From contig CM071569.1 in NCBI GenBank assembly GCA_036426205.1, positions 5,272,876 through 5,336,875 on the forward strand: DNA of 64,000 nt. The letters are read 5' to 3'. The stretch's first letter is position 1. The number at the start of each line of letters is the position of its first letter. Below the pieces are notes generated by a model. The model was given only the letters and a program-made list of their open reading frames with translations, was not told the DNA's origin and did not search any database. The translations under genes were made by a program, and so were the position numbers. Positions 46,956 through 56,099 of this stretch are shown piece by piece. The stretch is from Ascaphus truei. Taxonomy: Eukaryota; Chordata; Amphibia; Anura; Ascaphidae.

Positions 46956-48837
46956 CAGTCAGCAAATCACTCATTTGGAGCCAGTCTCACTCATTGTTAG
47001 CAATTGTGATGTTGGACCCCCCCAACTTATACTTTTGATCCCATTCAGGGCCTGGTCGTTTTGGGATACTGTATGTTGGGAATGCAAACCACTTTGTCCA
47101 TGCTACAAGGAATTAAGCTAAATCCAATATCTAGTTCAAGATGTTCTGAACTGCAGGTGCTTAGCTTGTGCACAAACACTTTAGTATAGGGTAGTTGAAT
47201 TCTACTGGACATTCAGAGTCAAGAACTCAAGACTCCGGCTTTAAATAAATGTCATTCTTTTATTTTACACACAGTTTATGTGCAGTTAGAAGTAAAATCC
47301 TAGAAGTTTGTAACAAGCATAACATAGATTAATGCAATACCATATAGTCTTATCAAGAAAACAACAGAGTAGAGGATTATTCTACTGTATATACACTAAA
47401 GCCGCCACCCAGAAGAAAACCCACATTTTAATTCGCAATGGCGATTTTTACAAAAAAATGGCTTGATTTGACACTGCGTCATGTATAGAATAAGGCTTTC
47501 AATCCTTATTAGAAGAGCAACTATGAAATGTACTTTTGTTTAAACCACAACCCTTATGTTAGGCTTATGTGCAAGTTTATAAACTCGTAGCATTTTTGTT
47601 CAACACCATATACTGTTGTCACCAGCCAACATATGAAATTATAACATCACAATGAAAATATTATTAGAAAAGAGAGAAACTATTGAAATACAGAGCGTTT
47701 GAACAAAGATGTGCAAATGTCTTCAAATTGGCTGAGCAACATTATGCCATTTTTTTAAAAATGTGCATATTTCATCTTAATTTTACCGTATTGTTCTCAA
47801 AATGTAGTGAAAATAGCCGTATTTAAAAGGCCACGTGACCTTGTGCATTTTAATGATAGGTAAAACATATTTGCAAACTGACGATTTAAAATAGGGCAAA
47901 TTCTGCGACCTTCAGTGACAACTGTGCCCATTTCTACATACGAATATATAGATAATGTGAGTTATGAAGTGGAATCAAGCTTAGAAAACAATAAATAAAG
48001 AGAACAAAATGACAAAAAAATGGTGGGAATTGGGCATGATGCTAATAGGAAGGGAGATTCTGTGCTATAGAGATGAATTGAGGAGCCTTGCATCTTTTTG
48101 CTAGTAAAGACCTTGCTCAAGCATTTCATTTACACTCTTCACCATTTTGCTTCACCTCCTTCTGATGCCGGAGATAATAATCACCCTCATTTTCTTAATC
48201 CCTTTGCTGCCAGAGAGGCCTGCAATGCATTGCTCACTGAAGCGGTAAAGGGTTTTCAAGATCAGATCTCAAAGCAGCTTAAAGATTTGGCAAGATAACA
48301 GTATGAGTTGACCCTGGCGGTATACGGGCCTGCAAGCTTCAGGTCACGCAGATGGTGAAGGCAGAAGCCTTAGAAGACATCGCTACTGCTCTGCAAGAGT
48401 AGATAAAAAGCTAGGAGTAATCAGAGATCCTAGGTGCTTTATAAGAAGTGGCTATTAATGTCATGTAGTTATTCAATATCCCTCCCCCTAGCATATACAA
48501 CACTAGTGTGAATCTTTTAATATAGTATATGTGACACAGGCTTTTTTTTGGCAAGTAGGGTGGTATAAATGAAGTTGAAATGGTTAAAAGTGGATGAAAA
48601 GAAAGAAAAATGATTACATTCTGATTAATCATTGAATGTGATGAAAGTTACTCCTCCCAAAACTATGCAGATAATGGCAAAGCAACTAGTACATCCTGAT
48701 ATTTATCATAGTCTCTTGGCTGAAAAGACAGGGCAAACTGGAGCTAAAAAGGGAGGGTAAACCCGCCAGAGAAAAGGAATACCACTGAAAGAAAATATAT
48801 ATTTTTTAATTGTGGTGCAATTTGATATTGATATTAT
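46956..48837. other. Non-coding sequence, no gene seen
   Basis: AT-rich. A frame at 48,098-48,298 looks helical, but its core overlaps a frog-type repeat phrase (CCCTTTGCTGCCAGAGAGGC) that returns at 49,850, so I do not call it coding. Confidence 0.45.
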
Positions 48838-48864
48838 CTGGGGCGCCAACAGGGGGGTGTCCCG

Positions 48865-48991
48865 GGCCGGTTACGTCAGCTCACCGGATGCTTGGTTCAG
48901 CCTGGCTTTCTGCTCTGCTGGTGCCACTTTACAACAACAAAATCATTGTGTGGGTAAATTGCCATTTGGTTCTGTAACATGTTCCACTCTG
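48865..48991 (+). repeat. 127-bp direct repeat, copy A
   Basis: This differs from 49,642-49,768 at only about three positions. It starts GGCCGGTTACGTCAGCTCAC and ends GTTCCACTCTG. The sequence just before (from 48,838) matches the terminus of the hAT element at 49,939, so it probably comes from that family's interior. Confidence 0.8.
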
Positions 48992-49069
48992 TATGAAACA
49001 CTCTGACATCTATTACAGATGGCTCACTTTCGTACCATGATGGCTGCCTGTTACCTATTTAGTAACAAT

Positions 49070-49473
49070 TAGGGTTGCCAGGTGTCCAGCATTGAACCGG
49101 ACTGTCCTGGATTTGGACACTGTCAAGTAAAAAATGAGAGGTAATACTGGACATGTACTGTATGTGTATACCGGTATTACCTCTCTTGACATAGTGACTG
49201 ACCAGCTTAGGAGGCCGCAGGATTTCCCCGAGCAGGGAGAGAGCAGGGCTGCTGCTAGAGGGCTGGACAGCTTCCTCCATCCTGATTGGCTACATTACCC
49301 AGCAGCAGCCAATCAGCAGAGAGTCTCAGGTGCCTGGGGGTGGGGCCAACGAGAGGAGGACACAGCATAGAGAGGTGTGTGCGTGTGTGTGTGTGTATGC
49401 CTGTGTGTCTCGAGCATGTCACAACTTTCACCAGTGTGTCCAGTATTTTTGGAGAAGCTACCTGGCAACCCTA
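49070..49473. mobile_element. hAT element with perfect ends and 8-bp TSD
   Basis: The termini are TAGGGTTGCCAGG and CCTGGCAACCCTA, perfect complements. GTAACAAT flanks both sides (49,062-49,069 and 49,474-49,481). The 404-bp interior includes a GT microsatellite near 49,376 and the CCAATCAG motifs shared with 26,719. It lies between the two copies of the 127-bp repeat. Confidence 0.9.
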
Positions 49474-49641
49474 GTAACAATCACCATTGGAATGCTTTGG
49501 TGGACCCTATTTACATTACGGGCCTGGATTTTGCAGGTTTCTCTAGCAGAGAAGGGGTTAAGATGTGATACTATTTGAATGCTGCAACATTATTTTGTTG
49601 CATAGTCAGAAAATTGCCCCAGTTTTAGTACAGAATGTCCT

Positions 49642-49768
49642 GGCCGGTTACGTCAGCTCACCGGATGCTTGTGTCAGCCTGGCTTTCTGCTCTGCTGGTG
49701 CCACTTTACAACAACAAAATCACTGTGTGGGTAAATTGCCATTTGGTTCTGTAACATGTTCCACTCTG
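49642..49768 (+). repeat. 127-bp direct repeat, copy B
   Basis: The second copy, offset by 777 bases from copy A and about 98% identical. Confidence 0.8.
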
Positions 49769-50389
49769 AGAGAGACCACAGAGCATGGAATGTACAGCGT
49801 TGCTTCTATTAGGGGCATGAATTGCACTGACTTGAATTGATCTCCATTAACACCTTTTGCTGCTAGAGGGGCCTGCAACACAGGCTGGCTTTGCGGAGTC
49901 CTCTCTGCCCCCTACCTGTGAAATTGAGTATATACAATCAGGGGCGCCAACAGGGGGGGGTCTGCCGGGGTTGGTGTCCTGGGCCCGGTGAGTCAGGGTG
50001 TCCGGTCCGCTGGCCAACAAGTCAGTAAGGTAAACTTAGCTGCAGAGCCAATCAGGGCCTTCCTGCCCAAGCGGGAAAAACCATGTTTGAATCTTCTCGG
50101 CTGCACAGCTGCTTAAAACCAACCCAGGGCCCGCTGCTGCCGCCCAGTGCTTTCTTTCCCCTCTCAACCCTTCTGATTTGAGGAGCAATGTTCACAAGGA
50201 CCCTCTGTTAGCCGTTACAGGCTCCTCAAAGGGCCCCTCTGTGGGCTGTCTCAAGGCCCCTCTGTGGGCCGTTGCAGTTCCCTTCACAGCCCCTTGAGCC
50301 TCCGTTGGCTCACCACCCACGTGTTCCTGCTTCCACCTCCAGCCCTCCACTGCATACCAAGGTACTGTAACTCCCCTCAGCCAATACCT

Positions 50390-51380
50390 CTTTCCCTCAC
50401 CCCCCTTAACCCATACATCACCCTCCATGCCCAATACCTTCCTCACTCCCACCTCCATTGCCCCATACCTTTTTTTCTGCATTTCACTCACCTTACCCCA
50501 TATCTTTCCCCCATACCTATTTTTCACCATTATCCCACACCTCCACCCCCCTTACCCCATACTTTATTTCCTCCTCACCCAGGCCAATACCTCCTCCCCT
50601 TACCCCATAATTATTCTCCCCCCTTACCCTAAACCTATCCCCCCCTTACCCTGTGCCTATTCACCTTTACCCTATACCTATTCCCACCCTTACCCTAAAT
50701 ATTCCCTCCACTCCCTTACCCTGTACCTATTTCCACTCCCCTTACCCTGTACATATTCCCCCCTCCCCTTACCCTATACGCATTCCCCCACCCCTTACCC
50801 TATACCTATTTCTTCCCCTCCCCTATACCATACCTATTTATCCCCCTTACCCTATACCTAATTTCCCCCATTACCCTATACCTATTTTCAGTGGTCGACA
50901 AATCACCAAAAAATCTACTCGCTGAACAAAAAAATCTACTCGCCACCTAGTACGTGTGCTGCTTGGGCCAATAGGAGCTCGCCACGATGTTAAATCCACT
51001 CACCCGGGGCGTGCAAATGTATAGGTTTCTCGAACACTGCTTATTTCTCCCCTTACCCTATACCTATTCCCCCTATACCTTTTTTCTGCCTTTCACCCCC
51101 ATTTCTCCACCCCTCTTAACCCATGCCCTTTTCCCTCCTCACCCAGGCCAATACCTCTACCTCATACCCCATAATTATTCTTCCCCCTCTTACCCAATAT
51201 TCCCCCTTACTCTATATCTATTCCCCCTACCTACATTTATTTTCCCCCATTACCAATTTCTCCCCCCCCTTGCCCTGTACCTACCCCACTTATCCTAAAC
51301 CTATTTCCCTCCTGCTTACCCTATACCTATCATTCCCCCCCATACCTATTCCCCCCCCCCCACCCTTATACCATACCTTT
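50390..51380. repeat. ~20-bp C-rich minisatellite inside the hAT
   Basis: Degenerate units around CCCTTACCCTATACCTATTC, interrupted at 50,889-51,039 by a smaller hAT. The cytosine-rich strand could form i-motifs. Confidence 0.9.
50889..51039. mobile_element. 151-bp hAT nested in the minisatellite
   Basis: The ends CAGTGGTCGACAAATC and GGTTTCTCGAACACTG are imperfect inverted repeats. Flanks CCTATTTT and CTTATTTC match at 6 of 8 positions, and both look like array sequence. The interior has two AAAAAATCTACTCGC copies. Confidence 0.6.
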
Positions 51381-51725
51381 TGCGTTCCAAAAGTCCTGCG
51401 GTTTTCAAGAAAAATATTTAAAGAAAGGATCAATCTAATAAACGTATCAGTGTAATTCGCTGCTTTAGAAATATGTAATTACTCTTCAAGTAAAAGTAAG
51501 AAGGGGTAGAGGGTGTATGTGAGAGGGAGGAGAGAGTATATGAGGGGGAGAGGATGTGAAGGAATAGGAGGGGGGATTGTAGTGTGAGAAGGGGGGACAG
51601 AAAGGGGGGGTGAGAGCAGGGCGGGGAAGTGTAAGAAGGGTGACAGCAAGGCTGCTGACATGGGGGGCCCAGTGGAAACTCTAGTCCTGGGCCCCATGAA
51701 AGCTGTCGGCGGCCCTGTATACAAT

Positions 51726-52719
51726 ACAAAAGTCCTTCTTTCCCCACCTTCAAATCAAATCTATAACTCCACCATCTGAATTAAGCCTTTTAATAGCCAG
51801 AACTCGTGACTACTTCTCCTCACACCACAGAGCCACTTACCAAAATGGTTGGCCAGACACTGCCATCCCCTGCACTTACTCCTTTCCCTTCCGTCTTTGT
51901 AAGTTTCCCAACTTCTGAATGAAAGTGTAAGCGCTCTGCTGCTTTTTCCTCTCGTGCTGGTGTGCGCATAGCATTCTCATTGTATCATACTGCTCTGTAT
52001 TTCATTGTGTGGGCATTATATAAACACCGTACATACAGTACACATCCAAAACAAGTATTATACCAAGCTGTTGTCCTCCGCATGATTATTTTCACGGCAG
52101 TGGTTTGACCCCAGAGAGAGCAAAATAAAAAGTTTCTACTCCACAATATGTTTTGGAAACCCCAAGGACAACACAAGACAAATTCAATACAGTTTAACTT
52201 TTGTAAACTTCAGCAAATAAAACCCTGGTATCTTCACTGGAAATTTCCACTGGCACAAAGAGGCAAGATAAATCCTTCCAACTTTCATGTGCAAATACAT
52301 TCTTTTAACTCCCTTCTCTTGTGAAATGTGAAGGCCAATATTATTGAACAGCTTCACTTGCTTGGCAAAAAAAAAATTGTATTTAGATCATGGATTTTCT
52401 TTTTTCCCCCCCATTTCTTTGAGTTTTTATGCAGAGTTGATGGACTTGTGAGCAGTAAATTGCATTCAATTAAAATCTCAGTTGATGCTACATGAGGATA
52501 ACTAACAACAGGCAATTATGCCATTTAACAGCTGTTAAGTGCTGCTAATTGGATGCTGCAGAAAACCGCAGTGGAGAGGATATTGTAAACACAAATGAAC
52601 AAACCAGTGTATACAAATAATAACAAGCATGAATTAAAACCTAATGTAATGAGTATTAAGGAGAGAAGCCCACCCTCTGAGCTCAAATCCCACCACGTTG
52701 TAAGTCGCAGCCCCTAAAC
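51726..52719. other. Non-coding sequence with a possible conserved element
   Basis: No gene. The stretch 52,420-52,600 is AT-rich, repeat-free and dense in homeodomain-type cores (TTCAATTAAAA, CTGCTAATTGG, GGCAATTATGCC). This is the texture of vertebrate conserved non-coding elements, but conservation cannot be seen from one sequence. Confidence 0.3.
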
Positions 52720-53404
52720 CAGTGTTCCCAATCTTTTTTGGTTAAGGATCCCCAAGTGAAATTCTGAGGAACCTCAACCATCTCTAATAGCGTGTCTGAG
52801 ATCAGATGCATTGTAAGGAACCCCAACCCTCTCTAATAGCGTGTCTGAGATCAGATGCATTGTAAGGAACCCCAACCCTCTCTAATAGCGCGTCTCAGAT
52901 CAGATGCATTGTAAGGAACCCCAACCCTCTCTAATAGCGCGTCTGTGATCTGATGCATTGTAAGGAACCCCAACCCTCTCTAATAGCGTGTCTGAGATCA
53001 GATGAATTGTAAGGAACCCCAACCCTCTCTAATAGTGCGTCTGAGATCAGATGCATTGTAAGGAACCCCAACCCTCTCTAATAGCGCGTCTGTGATCAGA
53101 TGCATTGTAAGGAACCCCAACCGTCTCTAATAGCGCATCTGAGATCAGATGCATTGTAAGGAACCAGAACCCTCTCTAATAGCGCGTCTGAGATCAAATG
53201 CATTGTAAGGATCCCCAACTCTCTATAATGTTGCGTCTGCGATCAGATGCATTATAAGGATCCCCAACCCTCTATAATATTGTGTCTGAGATCAGATGCA
53301 ATGTAAGAAACCCCAACCCTCTCTAATAGCGCATCTGAGATCAGATGCATTGTAAGGAACCCCAACCCTCTCTAATAGCGCGTCTGAGATCAGATGCATT
53401 GTAA
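52720..53404. repeat. 49-bp minisatellite seeded in a hAT end
   Basis: The left part CAGTGTTCCCAATCTTTTTT and GGTTAAGGATCCCC is the terminus of a common hAT-like repeat, also at 60,561. From about 52,770 the sequence becomes ~13 tandem units of GGAACCCCAACCCTCTCTAA plus TAGCGCGTCTGAGATCAGAT and GCATTGTAA. The period is exactly 49 bp between several units. The opposite hAT end was not found. Confidence 0.9.
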
Positions 53405-53541
53405 ATTCTTCTGTATTTGATCCAATTGTCAAATGACTAGAAAATTGCAGGTAACTCTCTAGGGATACTACAAAAAAACAAAACACAAAGAGAGACAAGA
53501 GCTACTTCCAATATGACAAAAATACACAGTGAAATACATAC

Positions 53542-53572
<31 letters not shown>

Positions 53573-53890
53573 GAAAAAGGGACATTTAGTTTAACCCTTT
53601 GGCCAAAGCATTATAAGCCTGTGAGCCACTTCAAGGCATGACCATAATATTGCAGGTCCTAACACTAACTGATTAAAATTCTTATTTACCTGTATAATTA
53701 CAGGAAGATTGATCTGCATTGGATCTGTCACAAACAGCTGCATGAAAAGACCTGTACATATGGAAAGTGGGGAGGGGTGCGCTTAAAATCTGGGGAGGAG
53801 GGGCCACTAACCTCCAAAACCGCAGAGAACAGCTGGACAAAGTTAATAAACACACAGATACCCAGTAAGCTCATATAAACCCCCAAAATT

Positions 53891-53922
<32 letters not shown>

Positions 53923-54039
53923 GTATACAAGTGTCAATAGGAGTGCTACTGAGCGAGGCACTGTATACTACAAAAAACTAAACAGAAAGGGAGCCCAGAG
54001 CTTCTTCCAATATGACAAAATGTGACCTGTGCCTTCAAA
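53405..54039. repeat. AT-rich tract with (TA)n and a short repeated block
   Basis: (TA)n runs lie near 53,549-53,571 and 53,899-53,921. A block with CTTCCAATATGACAAAA occurs at 53,466-53,522 and 53,968-54,018 in the same direction and probably belongs to one unidentified repeat. No gene. Confidence 0.6.
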
Positions 54040-54105
54040 ATGTCTCTGTAAAACGCTGCGTAAAACTAGCAGCGCTATACAAGAACATGCTATTATTATG
54101 GATGC
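54040..54105 (+). mobile_element. L2-like LINE tail fragment
   Basis: A short CTCTGTAAAACGCTGCGTAA...GCAGCGCTATACAAGAAC stretch followed by TATTATTATGG, the typical tail of L2-group LINEs. Confidence 0.55.
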
Positions 54106-54310
54106 ACTAGTTTCTTAGCATTTTCTTTCAAGATTTTTGCCAATACGTTGCCTTGTGGTTCATGAAATCAGCAAAATACAGTATGTAGCGAGGGAGAGAG
54201 AAAGAGCGGTTCCATATAGGAAAACATTAACCTATTCAAGTCAAATGTAGTCAGACAGAGTTGAAAAATATGTAATTAATATATCCATATATACACAGAT
54301 ACTCATTATT

Positions 54311-54327
54311 ATATATATATATATATA
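54311..54327. repeat. (AT)n at LTR insertion point
   Basis: A short AT dinucleotide run ending exactly where the 5' LTR begins. The preceding 54,106-54,310 is plain non-coding sequence. Confidence 0.8.
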
Positions 54328-54556
54328 TGTAGCCCCGAGGTAAAATTTCCCTCCCTGACCCCCCCCCGCGCTTGCCGTGGGGTCGCGGGTGCCGCCGGAG
54401 GCAGCGGTGGACCCGCCGGCGCTTCACGAGGGTGGGGGCAGTGAAGGGAGCGTCGGCATCCTGGAGGTTCGGCGGCTCCGAGAGCAGGGCGCGCGCCATC
54501 AGCCGTTAGGTCGGCATGCGCGGTAGCAGGCAGGCGAGGGAAGGCCCCGATAGGTC

Positions 54557-54567
54557 GCGCATGCGCA
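54557..54567. promoter_or_regulatory. NRF1-like palindrome in U3
   Basis: GCGCATGCGCA matches the NRF1 consensus. Similar sites lie at 54,656-54,665, at 58,118-58,127 in the 3' LTR, and at 63,937-63,948 in the antisense LTR, where TGCGCATGCGCA is perfect. Confidence 0.5.
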
Positions 54568-54711
54568 GAGAGGGGTAGAAAGCTAAGGAAGCCCCAGAGA
54601 GATCGCGCGAGGGCCGGACAGGGAAAAGAGGAGTTGAGGCGGCCATTGGGCGTTCGCGCATGCGCTGGAGAAGCGCGCACGCGGCCCCAGTGTTTAGGCA
54701 GCCCCCTTGGA

Positions 54712-54730
54712 ACTACAATTCCCAGGAGGC
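54712..54730 (+). promoter_or_regulatory. ZNF143-like site in U3
   Basis: ACTACAATTCCCAGGAGGC closely follows the ZNF143 (SBS) consensus ACTACAATTCCCAGCATGC. The antisense LTR keeps a related site at 63,761-63,778. Confidence 0.5.
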
Positions 54731-55556
54731 ATAGGGAGGCAGAGGTCAGGTGTTCCATTGCGGCCAATAGGGCTGGAGGAAGCTCAGCCCGGGAATATAG
54801 ATACATTTCCCGGGCTTTGCACAGTCAGTCTGCACGAGGAGAAGGAAGGAGTAGGAAGGGTGCAGGGAGCGCGTGGCTCCTGCACCAGGTAAGGGTTCTC
54901 CTTAGGTCCCCAGGCAGGCCCCAATTCCCGGTAAGGGCAGGGGGTAACTGAAGAGGGATGGCCCTAGCTAGGGAGGTCACCCTTAGGTGTGGAAGGTGCA
55001 GTTTGGCAGTGCCACAGCGGATAGGGCTGTGCGCACTGGCAAATAGGCACAGCGTGCAAGCAGTGGATTTGCTGCGGGATTCAGGTGGCTGTGTGTGAGT
55101 GCAGCTGTGTGTGTCGCTGCATGTGCTGGGCGCAGTGTGTGCAGCGTGTGTGAATACCTGCAGGCTGACAGTGTGAGCTGTGTGTCTGCTGCAGGTGTTA
55201 GGAGTAGCGAGTAGCTAGAGAGTTACAGATAGGACTGGGTAGCTAGGGGAGGGGGGGCAGGTTATTGATCCACAGGCCCTAGGAGTTTTCCCCAAGCCAT
55301 CCCAGGTTGCGGTTCATCAGGGACAGGCCCTAGGTTAGGGTTCCTGTCCTGATAGGGTTAGTTAGGGATAGCGGCGGTTGGTGTTCCCGTGATGCGGTTG
55401 GTGTTGCCGTGATTCGGTTGCTGTTCCCGGGAAGCGGTGGGACCCTCGTTGGGGTCCACGGAGAGAAGTACCTGGATAGGATCAGACGGACGTCTGACCC
55501 TTTTAGAAGAAAGTTGCAGGCCCGAGCATCGGAGTGCTCGGAAGGTACTTCTGAAG

Positions 55557-55564
55557 TATATAAG
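55557..55564 (+). promoter_or_regulatory. TATA box of the LTR promoter
   Basis: TATATAAG is preserved in the post-gap copy at 59,286-59,293 and, as TATATAAC-type sequence, in the antisense LTR near 62,968. Conservation in all three supports a core promoter at the U3/R boundary. Confidence 0.55.
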
Positions 55565-56099
55565 TGCACCAACTGGGCCCTAGCTTAATTTAGTGACTGC
55601 GCAGTCACCCACGACCTCCGTAGGAGTACGGGACATTGGGTGTGGGGGATCACAGGACACTGGGTGGGAACACCAGACATTGGGCCGAGGTAATGCGGAT
55701 AGAGCATAAGGTTATGTTATGTGATGTGTGACATGTCGTGTTAGTAAAGTGTTAGTATTATATCTATGAGTGTTATTGTATTTCTTACCTAGGGCTATCT
55801 TTCATAACGGGGATCCTGGGTAAGTGGAGGCGCTGCACCAGGTAATGGTAAGGGTTTCCCCAAGCTCCCAGCTAGCGGAGGCTCAGATCTCCTGGAGCCA
55901 CAGGTGTAATACAGTTACCAGTAGTCCCTTAGAGCAGGTGTGTTGCAGGGAAAGGAACCGGTTAGACCACGAGGGGCCAATGTGAGATTGGGTGGGTCAA
56001 GCGGTTCACAAAAAGGGCTACATTTGTAGGCGCTGCTGAGATATCAGACCTGGGGTGCCCTGTACATGTTTTTCTAAATTGTCCTATTTTTGTTTCGCC

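Larger units (their letters stand above)
49939..51717. mobile_element. 1.8-kb non-autonomous hAT filled with a minisatellite
   Basis: It starts CAGGGGCGCCAACAGG and ends CTGTCGGCGGCCCTG, with further inverted similarity around TCCTGGGCCC. TATACAAT flanks both ends perfectly (49,931-49,938 and 51,718-51,725). About 1 kb of the interior (50,390-51,380) is a C-rich array of ~20-bp units such as CCCTTACCCTATACCTATTC. A GGGAGAG-rich purine stretch follows. No transposase frame. Proline/tyrosine-rich frames arise from the array. Confidence 0.85.
54328..56022 (+). mobile_element. 5' LTR of a non-autonomous LTR retrotransposon
   Basis: A 1,695-bp LTR with inverted ends TGTAGCCC and GGGCTACA. Its first 198 bases recur at 57,930-58,127 and its last ~580 bases at about 59,155-59,736. 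The U3 part is CpG-rich with NRF1-like and ZNF143-like motifs. A TATATAAG box follows at 55,557, then a tail with AGTAAA at about 55,743. No 5-bp target duplication is visible: the left flank is AT repeat and the right flank is CATAC. It is probably Ty3/gypsy-like by length and ends, but without pol this is a guess. Immediately downstream, TTTGTAGGCGCTGCTGAGAT occupies the primer-binding-site position. It has no standard TGG start. Confidence 0.85.

Noticed and set aside
48098..48298. Helical-looking frame that could be a pseudogene fragment
   Set aside because: Its core overlaps a repeat phrase seen again at about 49,850, and the sequence after the stop does not continue a domain I know.
50390..51380. 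Interstitial telomere repeat
   Set aside because: CCCTTACCCTATACC resembles CCCTAA only loosely and has a ~20-bp period, so it is not telomeric.
54309..54806. 165-codon minus-strand frame in the LTR
   Set aside because: It arises from CpG-rich U3 sequence, begins in AT repeat on its far end and is not protein-like.
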